A stretch of DNA of 38,651 nucleotides from NCBI GenBank assembly GCA_027619545.1, contig JAQCFT010000007.1:1-38651 (forward strand), in the 5' to 3' direction. Source of the stretch: Verrucomicrobiota bacterium (lineage in GTDB: Bacteria > Verrucomicrobiota > Verrucomicrobiia > Limisphaerales > AAA164-E04). The notes beneath the pieces are model-generated. The model was given only the letters and a program-made list of their open reading frames with translations. It was not told the DNA's origin and did no database searches. Position numbers and translations under genes: made by a program. Positions 1 through 8,852 of the stretch are shown piece by piece (the first letter of the stretch is position 1; each line of letters starts with the position of its first letter).

Positions 1-482
1 GCTTGAGCAGCGATTCGGTGGGGGTATGTTTTGACTTTGGAAACAATCTATCCTTGCTCGAAGATCCCCACGTGCAGGCGGAGGCCTTGGCTCCATTCGT
101 TATCACAACCCACCTGAAAGATATGGGGGTGCAGGAGTATGAGGATGGTTTTCTGCTGAGCGAAGTGCCATTGGGGGAGGGGTTGCTTGATCTGAAAAAA
201 CTTTGCGATCTATGTGAGGCATCCTTTCCGGATGTTCAGTTCAATCTGGAAATGATCACGCGAGATCCTTTGAAAGTCCCGGTCTGGCGCGAGGATTACT
301 GGTTGACCCTGCAGGATTTGCCTGCCGTCGAACTATCCCGGATCATGGCTCTCGTAAAGAATAATCCTCCCAAGAAACCTTTGCCCATCGTGAGCGATAA
401 AACCGACGGGGAACGTTTGGCCTATGAGGAGGCCAATGTACGCGCCTGCTTTGCATACGCGAAAGAACATTTAGGATTATAA
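1..482 (+). CDS. Sugar phosphate isomerase/epimerase (TIM barrel), C-terminal part
   Basis: The gene starts before the window; about 160 C-terminal residues are visible, ending at the TAA at 480-482. The segment VCFDFGNN, followed by a THLKDM segment and then PLGEG, is typical of the C-terminal half of the xylose-isomerase-like/AP-endonuclease-2 TIM-barrel family, in which Asp, His and Glu residues on the late strands bind a divalent metal. These cytoplasmic enzymes isomerise or epimerise sugars and sugar acids; the substrate cannot be read from this fragment. An SDR dehydrogenase starts 22 nt downstream on the same strand, so the two probably form an operon for an uncommon sugar or sugar acid (inference). 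The last ~40 residues (from about NNPPKKPLP) are more variable. Family call good, reaction unknown. Confidence 0.75.
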   Translation, partial: LSSDSVGVCFDFGNNLSLLEDPHVQAEALAPFVITTHLKDMGVQEYEDGFLLSEVPLGEGLLDLKKLCDLCEASFPDVQFNLEMITRDPLKVPVWREDYWLTLQDLPAVELSRIMALVKNNPPKKPLPIVSDKTDGERLAYEEANVRACFAYAKEHLGL

Positions 483-504
483 ACCGATTAGCAGATTGAG
501 AATC

Positions 505-1296
505 ATGTCAGATACAGTGAAGAATTTACCCGGAATCAAACAGTTTCAACTCGACGGACAGGCCGCCATTGTCACCGGCGGTTCCAAAGGACTCGGTCTC
601 GCCATGGCCGCGGGGCTGGCATCCGCTGGAGCCAATGTGATGTTGGTTAGCCGGCACCTCGATGAAGCTGAATCGGCGGCGTGCGAACTTGCGGATGGTT
701 TTGGGGTTCAGGCCATCGGTTTTCAGGCGGACGTAACCGATCAGGCTCAATCCGAAGCCATGGTCGCGGAAGCTTTGGCGCGGTTTGGAAGGGTGGATAT
801 TCTCATCAACAGTGCAGGCATCAATATTCGCGGCGCCATTGATGCGGTGACCGCGGACGAATTCAAACAGGTCATGGACATCAACGTCAATGGCACCTGG
901 CTGGCATCGCGTGCTGTCACGCCGGTGATGAAGAAAGCTCAATATGGTCGCATCATCAATCTGGCCAGTGCCCTTGGATTAGTCGGAGTGGCCAATCGAA
1001 CGCCTTATGCGTCGAGCAAAGGGGCTGTTGTCCAAATGACCCGCGCCCTGGCGCTTGAACTTGCTGACCAGGGAATCACCGTCAACGCTATTTGTCCCGG
1101 ACCTTTTCTGACCGAAATGAACATTCCCATCGCCGATACGGAAGATGGAAAAAAATTCATCGTCGGAGCAACGGCTCTCAAACGTTGGGGACGCCTTGAG
1201 GAAATTCAGGGATCAGCGATTTTTCTGGCCAGTCCATCGGCGAGTTATGTCACCGGGAGCATGCTTTCTGTGGATGGAGGGTGGACGGCTCAATAG
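505..1296 (+). CDS. SDR family oxidoreductase, gluconate 5-dehydrogenase-like
   Basis: A 263-residue classical short-chain dehydrogenase. Visible motifs are the nucleotide-binding TGGSKGLG (25-32), NSAG (102-105), and the catalytic Ser155, Tyr168 and Lys172 (YASSK). The C-terminus VTGSMLSVDGGWTAQ is the usual SDR ending. An in-frame TTG lies at 496, but the ATG at 505 is the better start; neither has a strong Shine-Dalgarno sequence. The overall pattern resembles gluconate 5-dehydrogenase/2-deoxygluconate dehydrogenase enzymes, which interconvert keto- and hydroxy-sugar acids with NAD(P)H in the cytoplasm; the exact substrate is inference. It follows the sugar isomerase by 22 nt and converges on the propeller-cytochrome gene, whose stop is 15 nt away. 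Confidence 0.85.
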   Translation: MSDTVKNLPGIKQFQLDGQAAIVTGGSKGLGLAMAAGLASAGANVMLVSRHLDEAESAACELADGFGVQAIGFQADVTDQAQSEAMVAEALARFGRVDILINSAGINIRGAIDAVTADEFKQVMDINVNGTWLASRAVTPVMKKAQYGRIINLASALGLVGVANRTPYASSKGAVVQMTRALALELADQGITVNAICPGPFLTEMNIPIADTEDGKKFIVGATALKRWGRLEEIQGSAIFLASPSASYVTGSMLSVDGGWTAQ

Positions 1297-1311
1297 TTCC
1301 TTTCCAGCAGT

Positions 1312-4014
1312 TCAAAGTTCATTGACTTTAATGCGGAAAAAGGCCTTCTCCTGATCCATGGATTCGAGGTCCACGGACTGTTCGGCTTCCGATGCCGGGA
1401 AGAAAAAGGCATTTTCAGATATATCCAGAGTGTTCCACGAGTCCGGATCTCCCGGAGTTTCCGTCCATTCCACTTCTATATAACGATTGGGCACCCCGGG
1501 AATTTCCATGCTCACCGTTTCACCTGTTACCGTAAAACTGAGTGAGAGATTGTCTTCATCGTCGAGAGGATTGGTTCGCGTCAGAGATTCATAAAGGTTT
1601 GAAAATCCATCTTCATCCGGATCCTCGGTCAAAGCCGCATCCGGATGGTTCAAGTCATCAAAATACTGAGCGGCCCACTCCGGGTAGGTATGGGGTTTGG
1701 AGAGGTCTTCGAGTATCCAACGTTGAATGAGTTCGATGGCGTTGTGGTCCAGTTCGGTGCTGCCCAGTGGAGGCATGCGTTCGATTCCGTTTTGCGCGAT
1801 GCGTTGGAGCAAAATGGATTTGGAGGGATCTGATCGGTGAACCAAACGCGCACCGGTCACGTTCATATCGTTGTACGGCCGGACGTCGATCAATTTCGTT
1901 TCGGCGTTTGAGACGCGTAAGGTGGCGTTCCAGTGAAGTCTGGATTTGCTGGTGAGTCCTTCGTGGCAGGCTTCACAGTTGGCGGCAAGATAAGATCGCA
2001 CCCGGTAATTGAGGCTCGCTTCTTCATTGTCGGCAGTAACCAGCTTTGGGAGGAGTTCGGCCGAAGAAGCAAATGGAGGGATCAGTATCTCGGCCTGGTT
2101 CAAAGCGTCCAGCTGGTTATAGGTTTCCTGTCCGTGTGTCACTTCCCTGTTCAGTTGCGGCGTGTTGAAACCAAGAGCAAATCGACCGTGCCTTCCTTTC
2201 GCCTTGAAGGCCGGGCCGCCATTGTGACAGGCCATGCAGTCATGTCGGCCTGGGTAATGCCATTCCTGATCGCGAAGCTTGCCGTTTTCCTCAATCTGTA
2301 TGGTCTCCTTCCATCCGGTTGGTGGCACCAGTACCGCATCATCCTGAGTTTCGTTCCACCTGTAGGTCAGGCCGTAAAAGCCGCCCAAGGAAGTGATTAC
2401 CAGGAAACGAGTTTCAAGTCGGCGCTTGGTACTCGGATCGCCTCTGCGAAGTTCCAGGTCGAAATGCTTCATGAAAACCGTGCCGGGTGGGAATCCCCAG
2501 GTGTCGTTTTCCCTGAAACTGATCGCTGTTTTCTTGTCGGCAAAACTGATCCATCTGGATTTGATGGCGTAGTCTGACCAAAAAGGAACATTGATCTGGT
2601 AAGGGACAAAGCTCGGATCGATGGTGAACGATGCGGTGTCCCGAAGGGCTCCCGTTTCAGAAAGCAAATTTGGGATATCGTCAAAGTCGTTTTCCTCGGG
2701 TGGGACAAATTGTTTGATGCGGCCTTCGACCATGTCTGCCAGCAGGATATTGTCATCGGCCGGATCAATCGCAATGTCAGCAATGTGATGGTCCAGTGAA
2801 AACCATTCAATCGGTGAAGTGCCGGCATCGGTCAGTTTGACCCGGCCTATCCACCCACCAAAGTAATCCGAAAACAAGATGCAGCCATCCAGGTCTGGAA
2901 ACTTTGTGCCGCGATAAACCGTCATGCCTGCTATGTCGTTTCCGTCCTCCCGGCCATATTCAGCCAACGGATCGAGGAATGAATGATCTCCCGGACTGAT
3001 GGTGTGGTTAGGTGGGCCTTTTAAACTTCCTTCGCGGTGCGGCCAGCCGTAGTTGCCGCCGGCAATGATTTCATTGATTTCTTCACGTGTATGATCGCCG
3101 GTGTCGCCTGAGTAAAGTTTGCCTGTGAGTGGATCAAACGCAAACCGCCATGCGTTTCGCATTCCGATGGCATAGAATTCAGTGCGTAGTTTCTCTGTGT
3201 CCAAGGTTGATCCACCGTATGATTCGATTCCGACAAAGGGATTATCGGCTGGGATGGCATACGCATCCGATGCTGCGGGATGGGGGGAAGGGGGCAGGTT
3301 GCCTTCTCGTTTGTCGACATCAATGCGAAGCATGCCGGCAAAGAAATTTTCGGTTAATTTTTGACCGTTTTCGAAAAGATCATAAAACTGGCCTTCATCA
3401 CCAATGGTCAGATACAGATAACCGTCGGGACCGAACAACATCCCTCCGCCGTTATGATCCACGTGGCGATCGGGTTGATTGATGAGTATTTTTTCTGATT
3501 GCTTCAGCCCCTGACGAATGTTGTTCGGGTCAACATTGAATTCTGACAGACGATTGAAATACTGCCATGCTTCTCCCCTTTTTTCTGTGGCACAGTAGTA
3601 GACAAAAAATCGACCATTGATTTCAAAATTTGGATGAAAGGCCAATGAGAGTAGTCCTGATTCTGAAGAGTTGTAAACGCGGTCGGTGATGTCCAGGAAG
3701 TTTGTTGCTTCGGAGGGTTCGGATTGATCTGTTACAAATTTGATCCGACCGACTTTTTCCACAACGAACAATCCATCTTCGTAACTTGATTGAAAAACAA
3801 CTTGAATCGGTTGGTAGAAACGAAGATTCGGAAAACGATCTTTGGTGGCGTAATTCAACCATTTAGGTACGTCTGGAAACTTGAGCGCGGTATTGGGAAC
3901 AATCTTGTCCCAAGGTGTGGACGCTCCCCATCCCTGAACAGATATGCAAGCCAGCAGCATCAGAGTTGTAATTGGGTGAACGAAGTTGCCGCGTATTAGG
4001 GTGCCCCAAGTCAT
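1312..4014 (-). CDS. Exported PQQ-type sugar dehydrogenase-like propeller fused to a diheme cytochrome module (tandem copy 2)
   Basis: 900 residues from the ATG at 4014. A TTG 12 codons upstream is rejected because the paralogous neighbour aligns from its own MT(V/W)G start. Residues 1-33 form a signal peptide. Residues ~38-440 are a glucose/sorbosone dehydrogenase-type six-bladed propeller (DHNGGGMLFGPDGYLYLTIGD; YSGDTGDHTREEINEI; NYGWPHREG). Residues ~447-770 resemble the SO2930-type diheme cytochrome module: a NVPFWSDYA.KSRWI segment, heme motif CMACH at 593-597 and CEACH at 680-684, then RMPPLGS. The C-terminus (~795-900) has a calcium-loop-like DPDEDGFSNLYES motif and a beta domain. Probable role: periplasmic or surface oxidation of a sugar-like substrate with electrons passed to the hemes; substrate and need for PQQ are unknown. 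Copy 1 lies 49 nt upstream. Confidence 0.8.
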   Translation of the reverse strand: MTWGTLIRGNFVHPITTLMLLACISVQGWGASTPWDKIVPNTALKFPDVPKWLNYATKDRFPNLRFYQPIQVVFQSSYEDGLFVVEKVGRIKFVTDQSEPSEATNFLDITDRVYNSSESGLLSLAFHPNFEINGRFFVYYCATEKRGEAWQYFNRLSEFNVDPNNIRQGLKQSEKILINQPDRHVDHNGGGMLFGPDGYLYLTIGDEGQFYDLFENGQKLTENFFAGMLRIDVDKREGNLPPSPHPAASDAYAIPADNPFVGIESYGGSTLDTEKLRTEFYAIGMRNAWRFAFDPLTGKLYSGDTGDHTREEINEIIAGGNYGWPHREGSLKGPPNHTISPGDHSFLDPLAEYGREDGNDIAGMTVYRGTKFPDLDGCILFSDYFGGWIGRVKLTDAGTSPIEWFSLDHHIADIAIDPADDNILLADMVEGRIKQFVPPEENDFDDIPNLLSETGALRDTASFTIDPSFVPYQINVPFWSDYAIKSRWISFADKKTAISFRENDTWGFPPGTVFMKHFDLELRRGDPSTKRRLETRFLVITSLGGFYGLTYRWNETQDDAVLVPPTGWKETIQIEENGKLRDQEWHYPGRHDCMACHNGGPAFKAKGRHGRFALGFNTPQLNREVTHGQETYNQLDALNQAEILIPPFASSAELLPKLVTADNEEASLNYRVRSYLAANCEACHEGLTSKSRLHWNATLRVSNAETKLIDVRPYNDMNVTGARLVHRSDPSKSILLQRIAQNGIERMPPLGSTELDHNAIELIQRWILEDLSKPHTYPEWAAQYFDDLNHPDAALTEDPDEDGFSNLYESLTRTNPLDDEDNLSLSFTVTGETVSMEIPGVPNRYIEVEWTETPGDPDSWNTLDISENAFFFPASEAEQSVDLESMDQEKAFFRIKVNEL

Positions 4015-4054
4015 GGGAATTACGTTTAAGCAAATGCGGTACGAGTTCAAACCT
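4015..4054 (-). promoter_or_regulatory. Conserved 40-nt leader of tandem copy 2
   Basis: The 40 nt directly before the ATG at 4014 align without gaps to the 40 nt before the ATG at 6766, with 30 of 40 positions identical by hand count. The shared core is TTTGA near the distal end and CTTAA-N-CGTAA just before the start. Neither has a Shine-Dalgarno sequence. Beyond 40 nt the similarity falls away. A promoter or translation-start element kept through the duplication is the likely explanation, but no canonical -35/-10 pair is clear. Confidence 0.45.
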
Positions 4055-4063
4055 TAACTTGCC

Positions 4064-6766
4064 TTATTGACGCACTTTGACCCTGAAAAAAGCTTTGCTC
4101 AGATCCGATTTCTCCAGATCAAGGGTTCTGGGAGCTGACGAAGCCGGAAGGAAAAAGCCGTTTTCCTGCACATTCAGGAATTGCCAGGAACTCGCAATGG
4201 AGGGTGTTTCCGTCCATTCCACCCACGCATACCGGTTGGAAAGTCCGGGAAGTTCCAGACTCAACTTGTTGCCTTCCCGCCTCATCTTCACCGCGTAAAA
4301 ATCTTGAGGGTCCAGAGGATTGGAGAGCGTCAAAGCTTCAAAAAAATTCCAAACCCCATCGCCATCGGGATCTGAAAACAGGAAGGATTCCGGTGATGCA
4401 AGGTCGTCGAAGTAGAGTTGAGCCCAATCTGCATAGGATTGAGGTTTGCCGAGATCTTCGAGAATCCAGCGTTGGATCAAATCGATGGCGGTGTGATCCA
4501 GCTCAGAGCTGCCAAGGGGCGGCATTCGCTCAAGGCCATTGCGGCTGATGCGTTGCAGCAGGATGGATTTGGTGGGATCGGATCGATGGATCAGTCTTCC
4601 CCCGGTGATGCCCAGGTTGTTGTAGGCCGAGTGGTCGATCAGTTTTACCTGATCATTGGCAGCCCGGAAAGTCGCATTCCACGAGAGACGCGCCGTTCCT
4701 GCTATCCCTTCGTGACAGGATTCACAGTTGGCGGCAAGGTAAGATCGGACGCGGTAATAGAGACTGGCTTCTTCATTGTTGGCGTCAACCAGTTTCGGCA
4801 GAAGGCCGACGGGTTTGTCCAATGGAGGGGTGAGAATGCCGGCTCGGTCCATGGCGGCGAGTTGGTTGAATGAGTCTGTTCCGGTGTGTATTTCCTTGTT
4901 CAACTGTGCCGTGCCGAATCCGAGCGCGTAACGGCCAAATCGGGTGGGTGAAAGAAACCCGGGCCCCCCGTTGTGGCAGGTCATGCAGTCGTGACGTCCC
5001 GGATAGTGCCAGGTTTGTTCACGTTCCACGTTTTCTTCACGTATTTGAATCGCCTCTTTGAGTCCGTCTGGAGATATCAGTATCGCGTCGTCTTGTGTTT
5101 CATTCCATTTGTAGGTCAGACCGTAGAAGCCCCCGAACGCGGTGAGAACCAGAAAACGGGTTTCGAGTCGTTTTGCGGTAGCACGATTTCCCCGCTCAAG
5201 TTCGAGGTCAAAGTGTTTCATGAAGACAGTGCCCGGAGGAAAGCCCCAGGTATCTTCTTCGTGATAGTTTATTTTGGCCTCGGAACTCGAAAAGCTGATC
5301 CACCTTGATTTGACGGCATGGTCCGACCAAAAAGGGACATTGATCTGGTAAGGGATGAAGCTTGGGTCGAGCGTGAATGTTTTTGTGTCGAGGAAAGCAC
5401 CCGTTTCGGACAGCAGCGTTGGGATGTCTTCAAAGTTGTTTTCAGAGGGAGGGATAAATTCTTTGATGATCCCTTCCATCATGTCCACCAATAGAATGTT
5501 TCCGTCTGTAGGGTCGATGGTCATGTCGGCGATATGCACATCCCAGGCGAACCACTCTATGGGAGAAGGCTCTTGTTGGTTGATTTTGGTTTTCCCGAGC
5601 CAGCCTCCGTAAAAGTCGGAGAACAGCACACATCCGTCCAACTCGGGGAAAGCAGTGCCTCTGTAAACAGTCATGGCTGCAATATCATTGCCATCCTCCC
5701 TGCCATATTCCGCCATGGGATCAATGAATCCATGATCTCCCTGGTGGATGGCGTGATCGGGTGGTCCCGGCAGGCTGCCTTCCCTGTGTGGCCAACCATA
5801 ATTGCCGCCGGAAACGATCTCATTGATCTCTTCGCGTGTATGGTCACCTGTGTCGCCTGAGTAGAGTTTGCCGGTAAGAGGATCGAAAACGAAGCGCCAT
5901 GGGTTGCGCATTCCGATGGCGTAGAATTCAGTACGCAGTTTGTCCGTTTCCAAATCCTGACCGCGATAGGATTCGATTCCCACGAACGGGTTGTCCGCGG
6001 GGATGGCGTATCCATCCGTCACCGCTGCATGCGGAGCGGGGGGGGGATTGCCCGGTTTCTTGTCCACATCGATTCTCAACATGCCCGCGAACAGGTCGCG
6101 GGTTAGTTTTTGGCCGTGTCCGAAGAAATCATAAAACCTGCCTTCATCCCCGATGCTTAGGTACAAATAGCCGTCCGGACCGAACAACATGCCTCCTCCG
6201 TTGTGGTCGTGATGTCGGTCGGGCAGGTTGATCAATAACTTTTCAGACTCCTTCAATGCCTGACTGGGAAGGTTGGGGTCGACTTTGAATTCTGAGAGTC
6301 GGTTGTAATAAAAGAAGGTTCTGTCGATGTTTTCCCTGGCGGTGTAGAAAACAAAGAAACGGCCGTTTTCGTGAAAGTTTGGATGAAATGCCATCGACAA
6401 CAGGCCCGATTCGGAGAAATTGTAAACGCGATCACGTAAGTCGAGAAAAGGGGTCGATTCGGATTGTTCGCGATGTTGGACTAGGCGGATGATGCCAGGC
6501 TTCTCCACAACAAAGAAACCATCTTCAAACGTTGATTGAAAAACAATCTGAACCGGTTGATCAAAGCTCAGGTTCGGAAAACGATTATGGGTCGCATAGT
6601 TCAGCCACTTTGGTTGGTCCGGTAACTTCAACGCCGTGTTTGGGATAATCTTGTCCCATGGAGTTACCGCGCTCCATGCTGGCATGGAAGCCGTGAGAAA
6701 CGTGAGGGCCAGGAGCATACCGGACAACCGTTCCAAGGTGTGTGGCTTTAAGCAACCAACAGTCAT
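4064..6766 (-). CDS. Exported PQQ-type sugar dehydrogenase-like propeller fused to a diheme cytochrome module (tandem copy 1)
   Basis: Also exactly 900 residues, from the ATG at 6766; the longer reading from 6886 adds 40 residues with no export or domain signal. The signal peptide (~1-34, hydrophobic MLLALTFLTAS, then PAWSA) precedes a TPWDKIIPNTALKLPD segment shared with copy 2. The domain order is the same: glucose/sorbosone-dehydrogenase-like propeller, SO2930-like diheme module with CMTCH and CESCH motifs at about residues 594 and 681, and a C-terminal DPDGDGVWNFFEA calcium-loop-like segment with a beta domain. Identity to copy 2 is high, about 80% by eye across the propeller core, and lower in the signal peptide and C-terminal domain. 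Being first of the two on the minus strand, it may be co-transcribed with copy 2. Substrate unknown. Confidence 0.8.
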   Translation of the reverse strand: MTVGCLKPHTLERLSGMLLALTFLTASMPAWSAVTPWDKIIPNTALKLPDQPKWLNYATHNRFPNLSFDQPVQIVFQSTFEDGFFVVEKPGIIRLVQHREQSESTPFLDLRDRVYNFSESGLLSMAFHPNFHENGRFFVFYTARENIDRTFFYYNRLSEFKVDPNLPSQALKESEKLLINLPDRHHDHNGGGMLFGPDGYLYLSIGDEGRFYDFFGHGQKLTRDLFAGMLRIDVDKKPGNPPPAPHAAVTDGYAIPADNPFVGIESYRGQDLETDKLRTEFYAIGMRNPWRFVFDPLTGKLYSGDTGDHTREEINEIVSGGNYGWPHREGSLPGPPDHAIHQGDHGFIDPMAEYGREDGNDIAAMTVYRGTAFPELDGCVLFSDFYGGWLGKTKINQQEPSPIEWFAWDVHIADMTIDPTDGNILLVDMMEGIIKEFIPPSENNFEDIPTLLSETGAFLDTKTFTLDPSFIPYQINVPFWSDHAVKSRWISFSSSEAKINYHEEDTWGFPPGTVFMKHFDLELERGNRATAKRLETRFLVLTAFGGFYGLTYKWNETQDDAILISPDGLKEAIQIREENVEREQTWHYPGRHDCMTCHNGGPGFLSPTRFGRYALGFGTAQLNKEIHTGTDSFNQLAAMDRAGILTPPLDKPVGLLPKLVDANNEEASLYYRVRSYLAANCESCHEGIAGTARLSWNATFRAANDQVKLIDHSAYNNLGITGGRLIHRSDPTKSILLQRISRNGLERMPPLGSSELDHTAIDLIQRWILEDLGKPQSYADWAQLYFDDLASPESFLFSDPDGDGVWNFFEALTLSNPLDPQDFYAVKMRREGNKLSLELPGLSNRYAWVEWTETPSIASSWQFLNVQENGFFLPASSAPRTLDLEKSDLSKAFFRVKVRQ

Positions 6767-6806
6767 GGCATTTACGGTTAAGGAAATGAAGTGCCAGATC
6801 AAACTT
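6767..6806 (-). promoter_or_regulatory. Conserved 40-nt leader of tandem copy 1
   Basis: This is the counterpart of the leader at 4015-4054 (30/40 identical). It lies inside the 242-nt divergent gap (6767-7008) shared with the secretin operon, so both promoters should be here. The rest of the gap is AT-rich around 6905-6935 but has no clear -35/-10 pair that I could defend. Confidence 0.4.
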
Positions 6807-6998
6807 AAAGTGCTCGAAGATGTGTGAGGCGTGTATGTGATATGATGAATTCGTGCCTTCCTGCATGCAGAAAGTGAATGCCTCATGACTTAGCTGTTGT
6901 ATGCAATTAGGTTGATTGTTTTTAAAATTTATGGCACCATCTGTCCTCTCTAGCGGATTCTACGGCGGGTGAGCCTCCTGGCGAAGAATTCATATCAC

Positions 6999-7003
6999 AG
7001 GAG
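6999..7003 (+). promoter_or_regulatory. Shine-Dalgarno of the secretin gene
   Basis: AGGAG sits 5 nt before the ATG at 7009 and fixes that start. Confidence 0.7.
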
Positions 7004-7008
7004 TCATA

Positions 7009-8823
7009 ATGAGGAGTAAAATCATCTTTTTGTGCATTTTTTTTCATGCACTCGCGGCATGTTGCGGCCTTAAGGCGGAGGATCTATCGCGCCTGGTTCC
7101 CTTGCCTAAAATGAGCGAAGTGGAGTTGTCCGAGCTGGTGGATACTTTGAATCTGCAACTCACACTCGAGCATGGTTACAGAACTGTGGTTGAAGCGGCT
7201 TCGAAAGAAACCTTTCCGCAAGGTTTGACTCATCGGTCAGTGCTGGAAAAGGAAAACCAACGACTGTTTTTTGCCATTAAAGTGTTTCTATCCCGCCCTC
7301 CCATGTTCTGGGTTCACGGAATGATTGAATCCAATGATGCAACAAAAAGGAATCCCGATGTGGATGTCGTTGAGCAAATGATTGCCGATTCCATCCAGTC
7401 CATTCAAACCATGCGTGAAGGGTTGCGTCAGGAGGATTTAAGCTACGAAATTGTTCAGTTGAGTTACATTGATATCAAAGGCTCATTGGAGGCACTCAAG
7501 GGTTTTGGCTTCAATGCGTTGAATTCTGTGGGGGAAATTACCTGGCCCCTTGCGTTCGATCAATTGCCCTTGGTGGCCCCGATGCCCACTCCTTCCAGCG
7601 AACAGACGGCCTTGGTTGGAGGCACTAAAGTCCAGGAAAACAAATCCAACTTCAATGTTTCCGTCAGCCCTCAGATGTCCACGGAGATCCCGAACAACGC
7701 CAATTCGGCCAGGTCCGACCAACTGCTGGTTTACTACCATGCGGCGCATCCTGATCAGTGGGGGCGTTTGCGTGACGTGCTCAAGCATCATATCGATCAA
7801 CCTGCCATCCAGATTTTTGTGGAAGGCTTGGTGTTGGAAATCAGTGAGGAAGGGCTCAAGGATCTTGGGATTGATTGGGCATTTCAGGAGGGGAAGTTCA
7901 ATGTGGCCGGAGGTGACCTTGCTCCAGGTGTGAATGCTGCGGAAACCCTGGGGTTTACCTTTGACAGCGCACAGGATTTGGCCAAGGAATGGCAGGCGAG
8001 GGTGCGGGCTTTGATCGAAGATGGTAAGGCGGAAATTCTGTCACGCCCCAGTGTGCTGACCCTGAACAACCGACAAGCAACCATTCGCGTGGGGACCGAC
8101 ATTCCGATCGCCACTTCGCAGGAAGGGGTTGCCGACAATTCGAACAAGATTGCTTTTCAATTCAATTATCTGCCAACAGGTATCTCGCTGAATGTTCGCC
8201 CGCGCGTTGCCGAATCAAAGCGAGAGGTCAGCATGATGGTGGATACCATTGTATCCTCCCCCATTCCAGGTGCGGACCTTGAACTGAAGGCAAGAACAGG
8301 TGAAATACTTGCCGCCGCCCCCACAGTGGCCACGCGTCGTGTTCAGACCTATGCCCGCATCGAGAACAACACGCCTTTTATTATCGGCGGTCTGGTCACG
8401 CGCGACCAGGTTACTCAACGCCGACGGGTGCCTTTGCTGAGTTCCACTCCTTATCTCGGTAAACTGTTTCGTTCCTCGCGCGTGACCTCGTCCAAACGGG
8501 AGGTGATCATTGTTCTGACCCCACACGTGCTGGCTGATCGCTTGTCCGAAGAGGCATTGGGCAGGTTTCTGCCAAAGGATGAGGATCGTTTTGACCAGTT
8601 CTCCAATGCTCTGTTTCGTGATGCCTATCGCATAAGAGCCGAAGATGTTTTTGACCTGTCCTTTCTGGAACAAAATGAAGCCCTTGGTGAATGGCGTTCA
8701 CGGGTGCGGCGTTGGGCTGTGGAGAATCCGACCCTCACCCTGCGATATCCATTCAACCAATTCATTGATGAACGCATCGCCGGTGAAGATGTATTGGTAC
8801 ATCGCAGATTTATGAAGTCCTGA
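7009..8823 (+). CDS. Secretin (type II/III secretion outer-membrane channel family), possible liposecretin
   Basis: 604 residues. The N-terminus carries a signal peptide with a lipobox-like LAAC (15-18), so Cys18 could be lipidated; cleavage after LKA (21-23) is the alternative. A ring-building segment (YEIVQLSYIDIKGSLEAL, ~145-162) and the segment QPAIQIFVEGLVLEISEEGLKDLGIDW (~264-290) match N3/secretin junctions. The secretin core has the hallmark EILSRPSVLTLNNRQATIRVG starting at residue 342 and ends with FIIGGLV, VPLLSSTPYLGKLF and REVIIVLTPHVL near residue 508. A ~95-residue C-terminal extension follows. Secretins form gated outer-membrane rings for secretion or pili. No ATPase, pseudopilin or inner-membrane platform gene is in the window. 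It starts an operon with the next two genes (29-nt and 4-nt gaps). Confidence 0.88.
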   Translation: MRSKIIFLCIFFHALAACCGLKAEDLSRLVPLPKMSEVELSELVDTLNLQLTLEHGYRTVVEAASKETFPQGLTHRSVLEKENQRLFFAIKVFLSRPPMFWVHGMIESNDATKRNPDVDVVEQMIADSIQSIQTMREGLRQEDLSYEIVQLSYIDIKGSLEALKGFGFNALNSVGEITWPLAFDQLPLVAPMPTPSSEQTALVGGTKVQENKSNFNVSVSPQMSTEIPNNANSARSDQLLVYYHAAHPDQWGRLRDVLKHHIDQPAIQIFVEGLVLEISEEGLKDLGIDWAFQEGKFNVAGGDLAPGVNAAETLGFTFDSAQDLAKEWQARVRALIEDGKAEILSRPSVLTLNNRQATIRVGTDIPIATSQEGVADNSNKIAFQFNYLPTGISLNVRPRVAESKREVSMMVDTIVSSPIPGADLELKARTGEILAAAPTVATRRVQTYARIENNTPFIIGGLVTRDQVTQRRRVPLLSSTPYLGKLFRSSRVTSSKREVIIVLTPHVLADRLSEEALGRFLPKDEDRFDQFSNALFRDAYRIRAEDVFDLSFLEQNEALGEWRSRVRRWAVENPTLTLRYPFNQFIDERIAGEDVLVHRRFMKS

Positions 8824-8838
8824 AACGGTTGTCCGGTC

Positions 8839-8844
8839 AGGAGG
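8839..8844 (+). promoter_or_regulatory. Shine-Dalgarno deciding the start of the 204-residue ORF
   Basis: A full AGGAGG lies 8 nt before the ATG at 8853. It excludes the TTG at 8829, which lies upstream of it. Confidence 0.7.
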
Positions 8845-8852
8845 CGGATTGG

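Noticed and set aside
1933-2577. Plus-strand ORF within tandem copy 2
   Set aside because: It is antisense to the diheme module, where the minus-strand protein is clearly conserved with its paralogue.
7009-8823. The secretin as part of a local type II secretion or pilus locus
   Set aside because: No secretion ATPase, inner-membrane platform, pseudopilin or peptidase is found on either side within the window.
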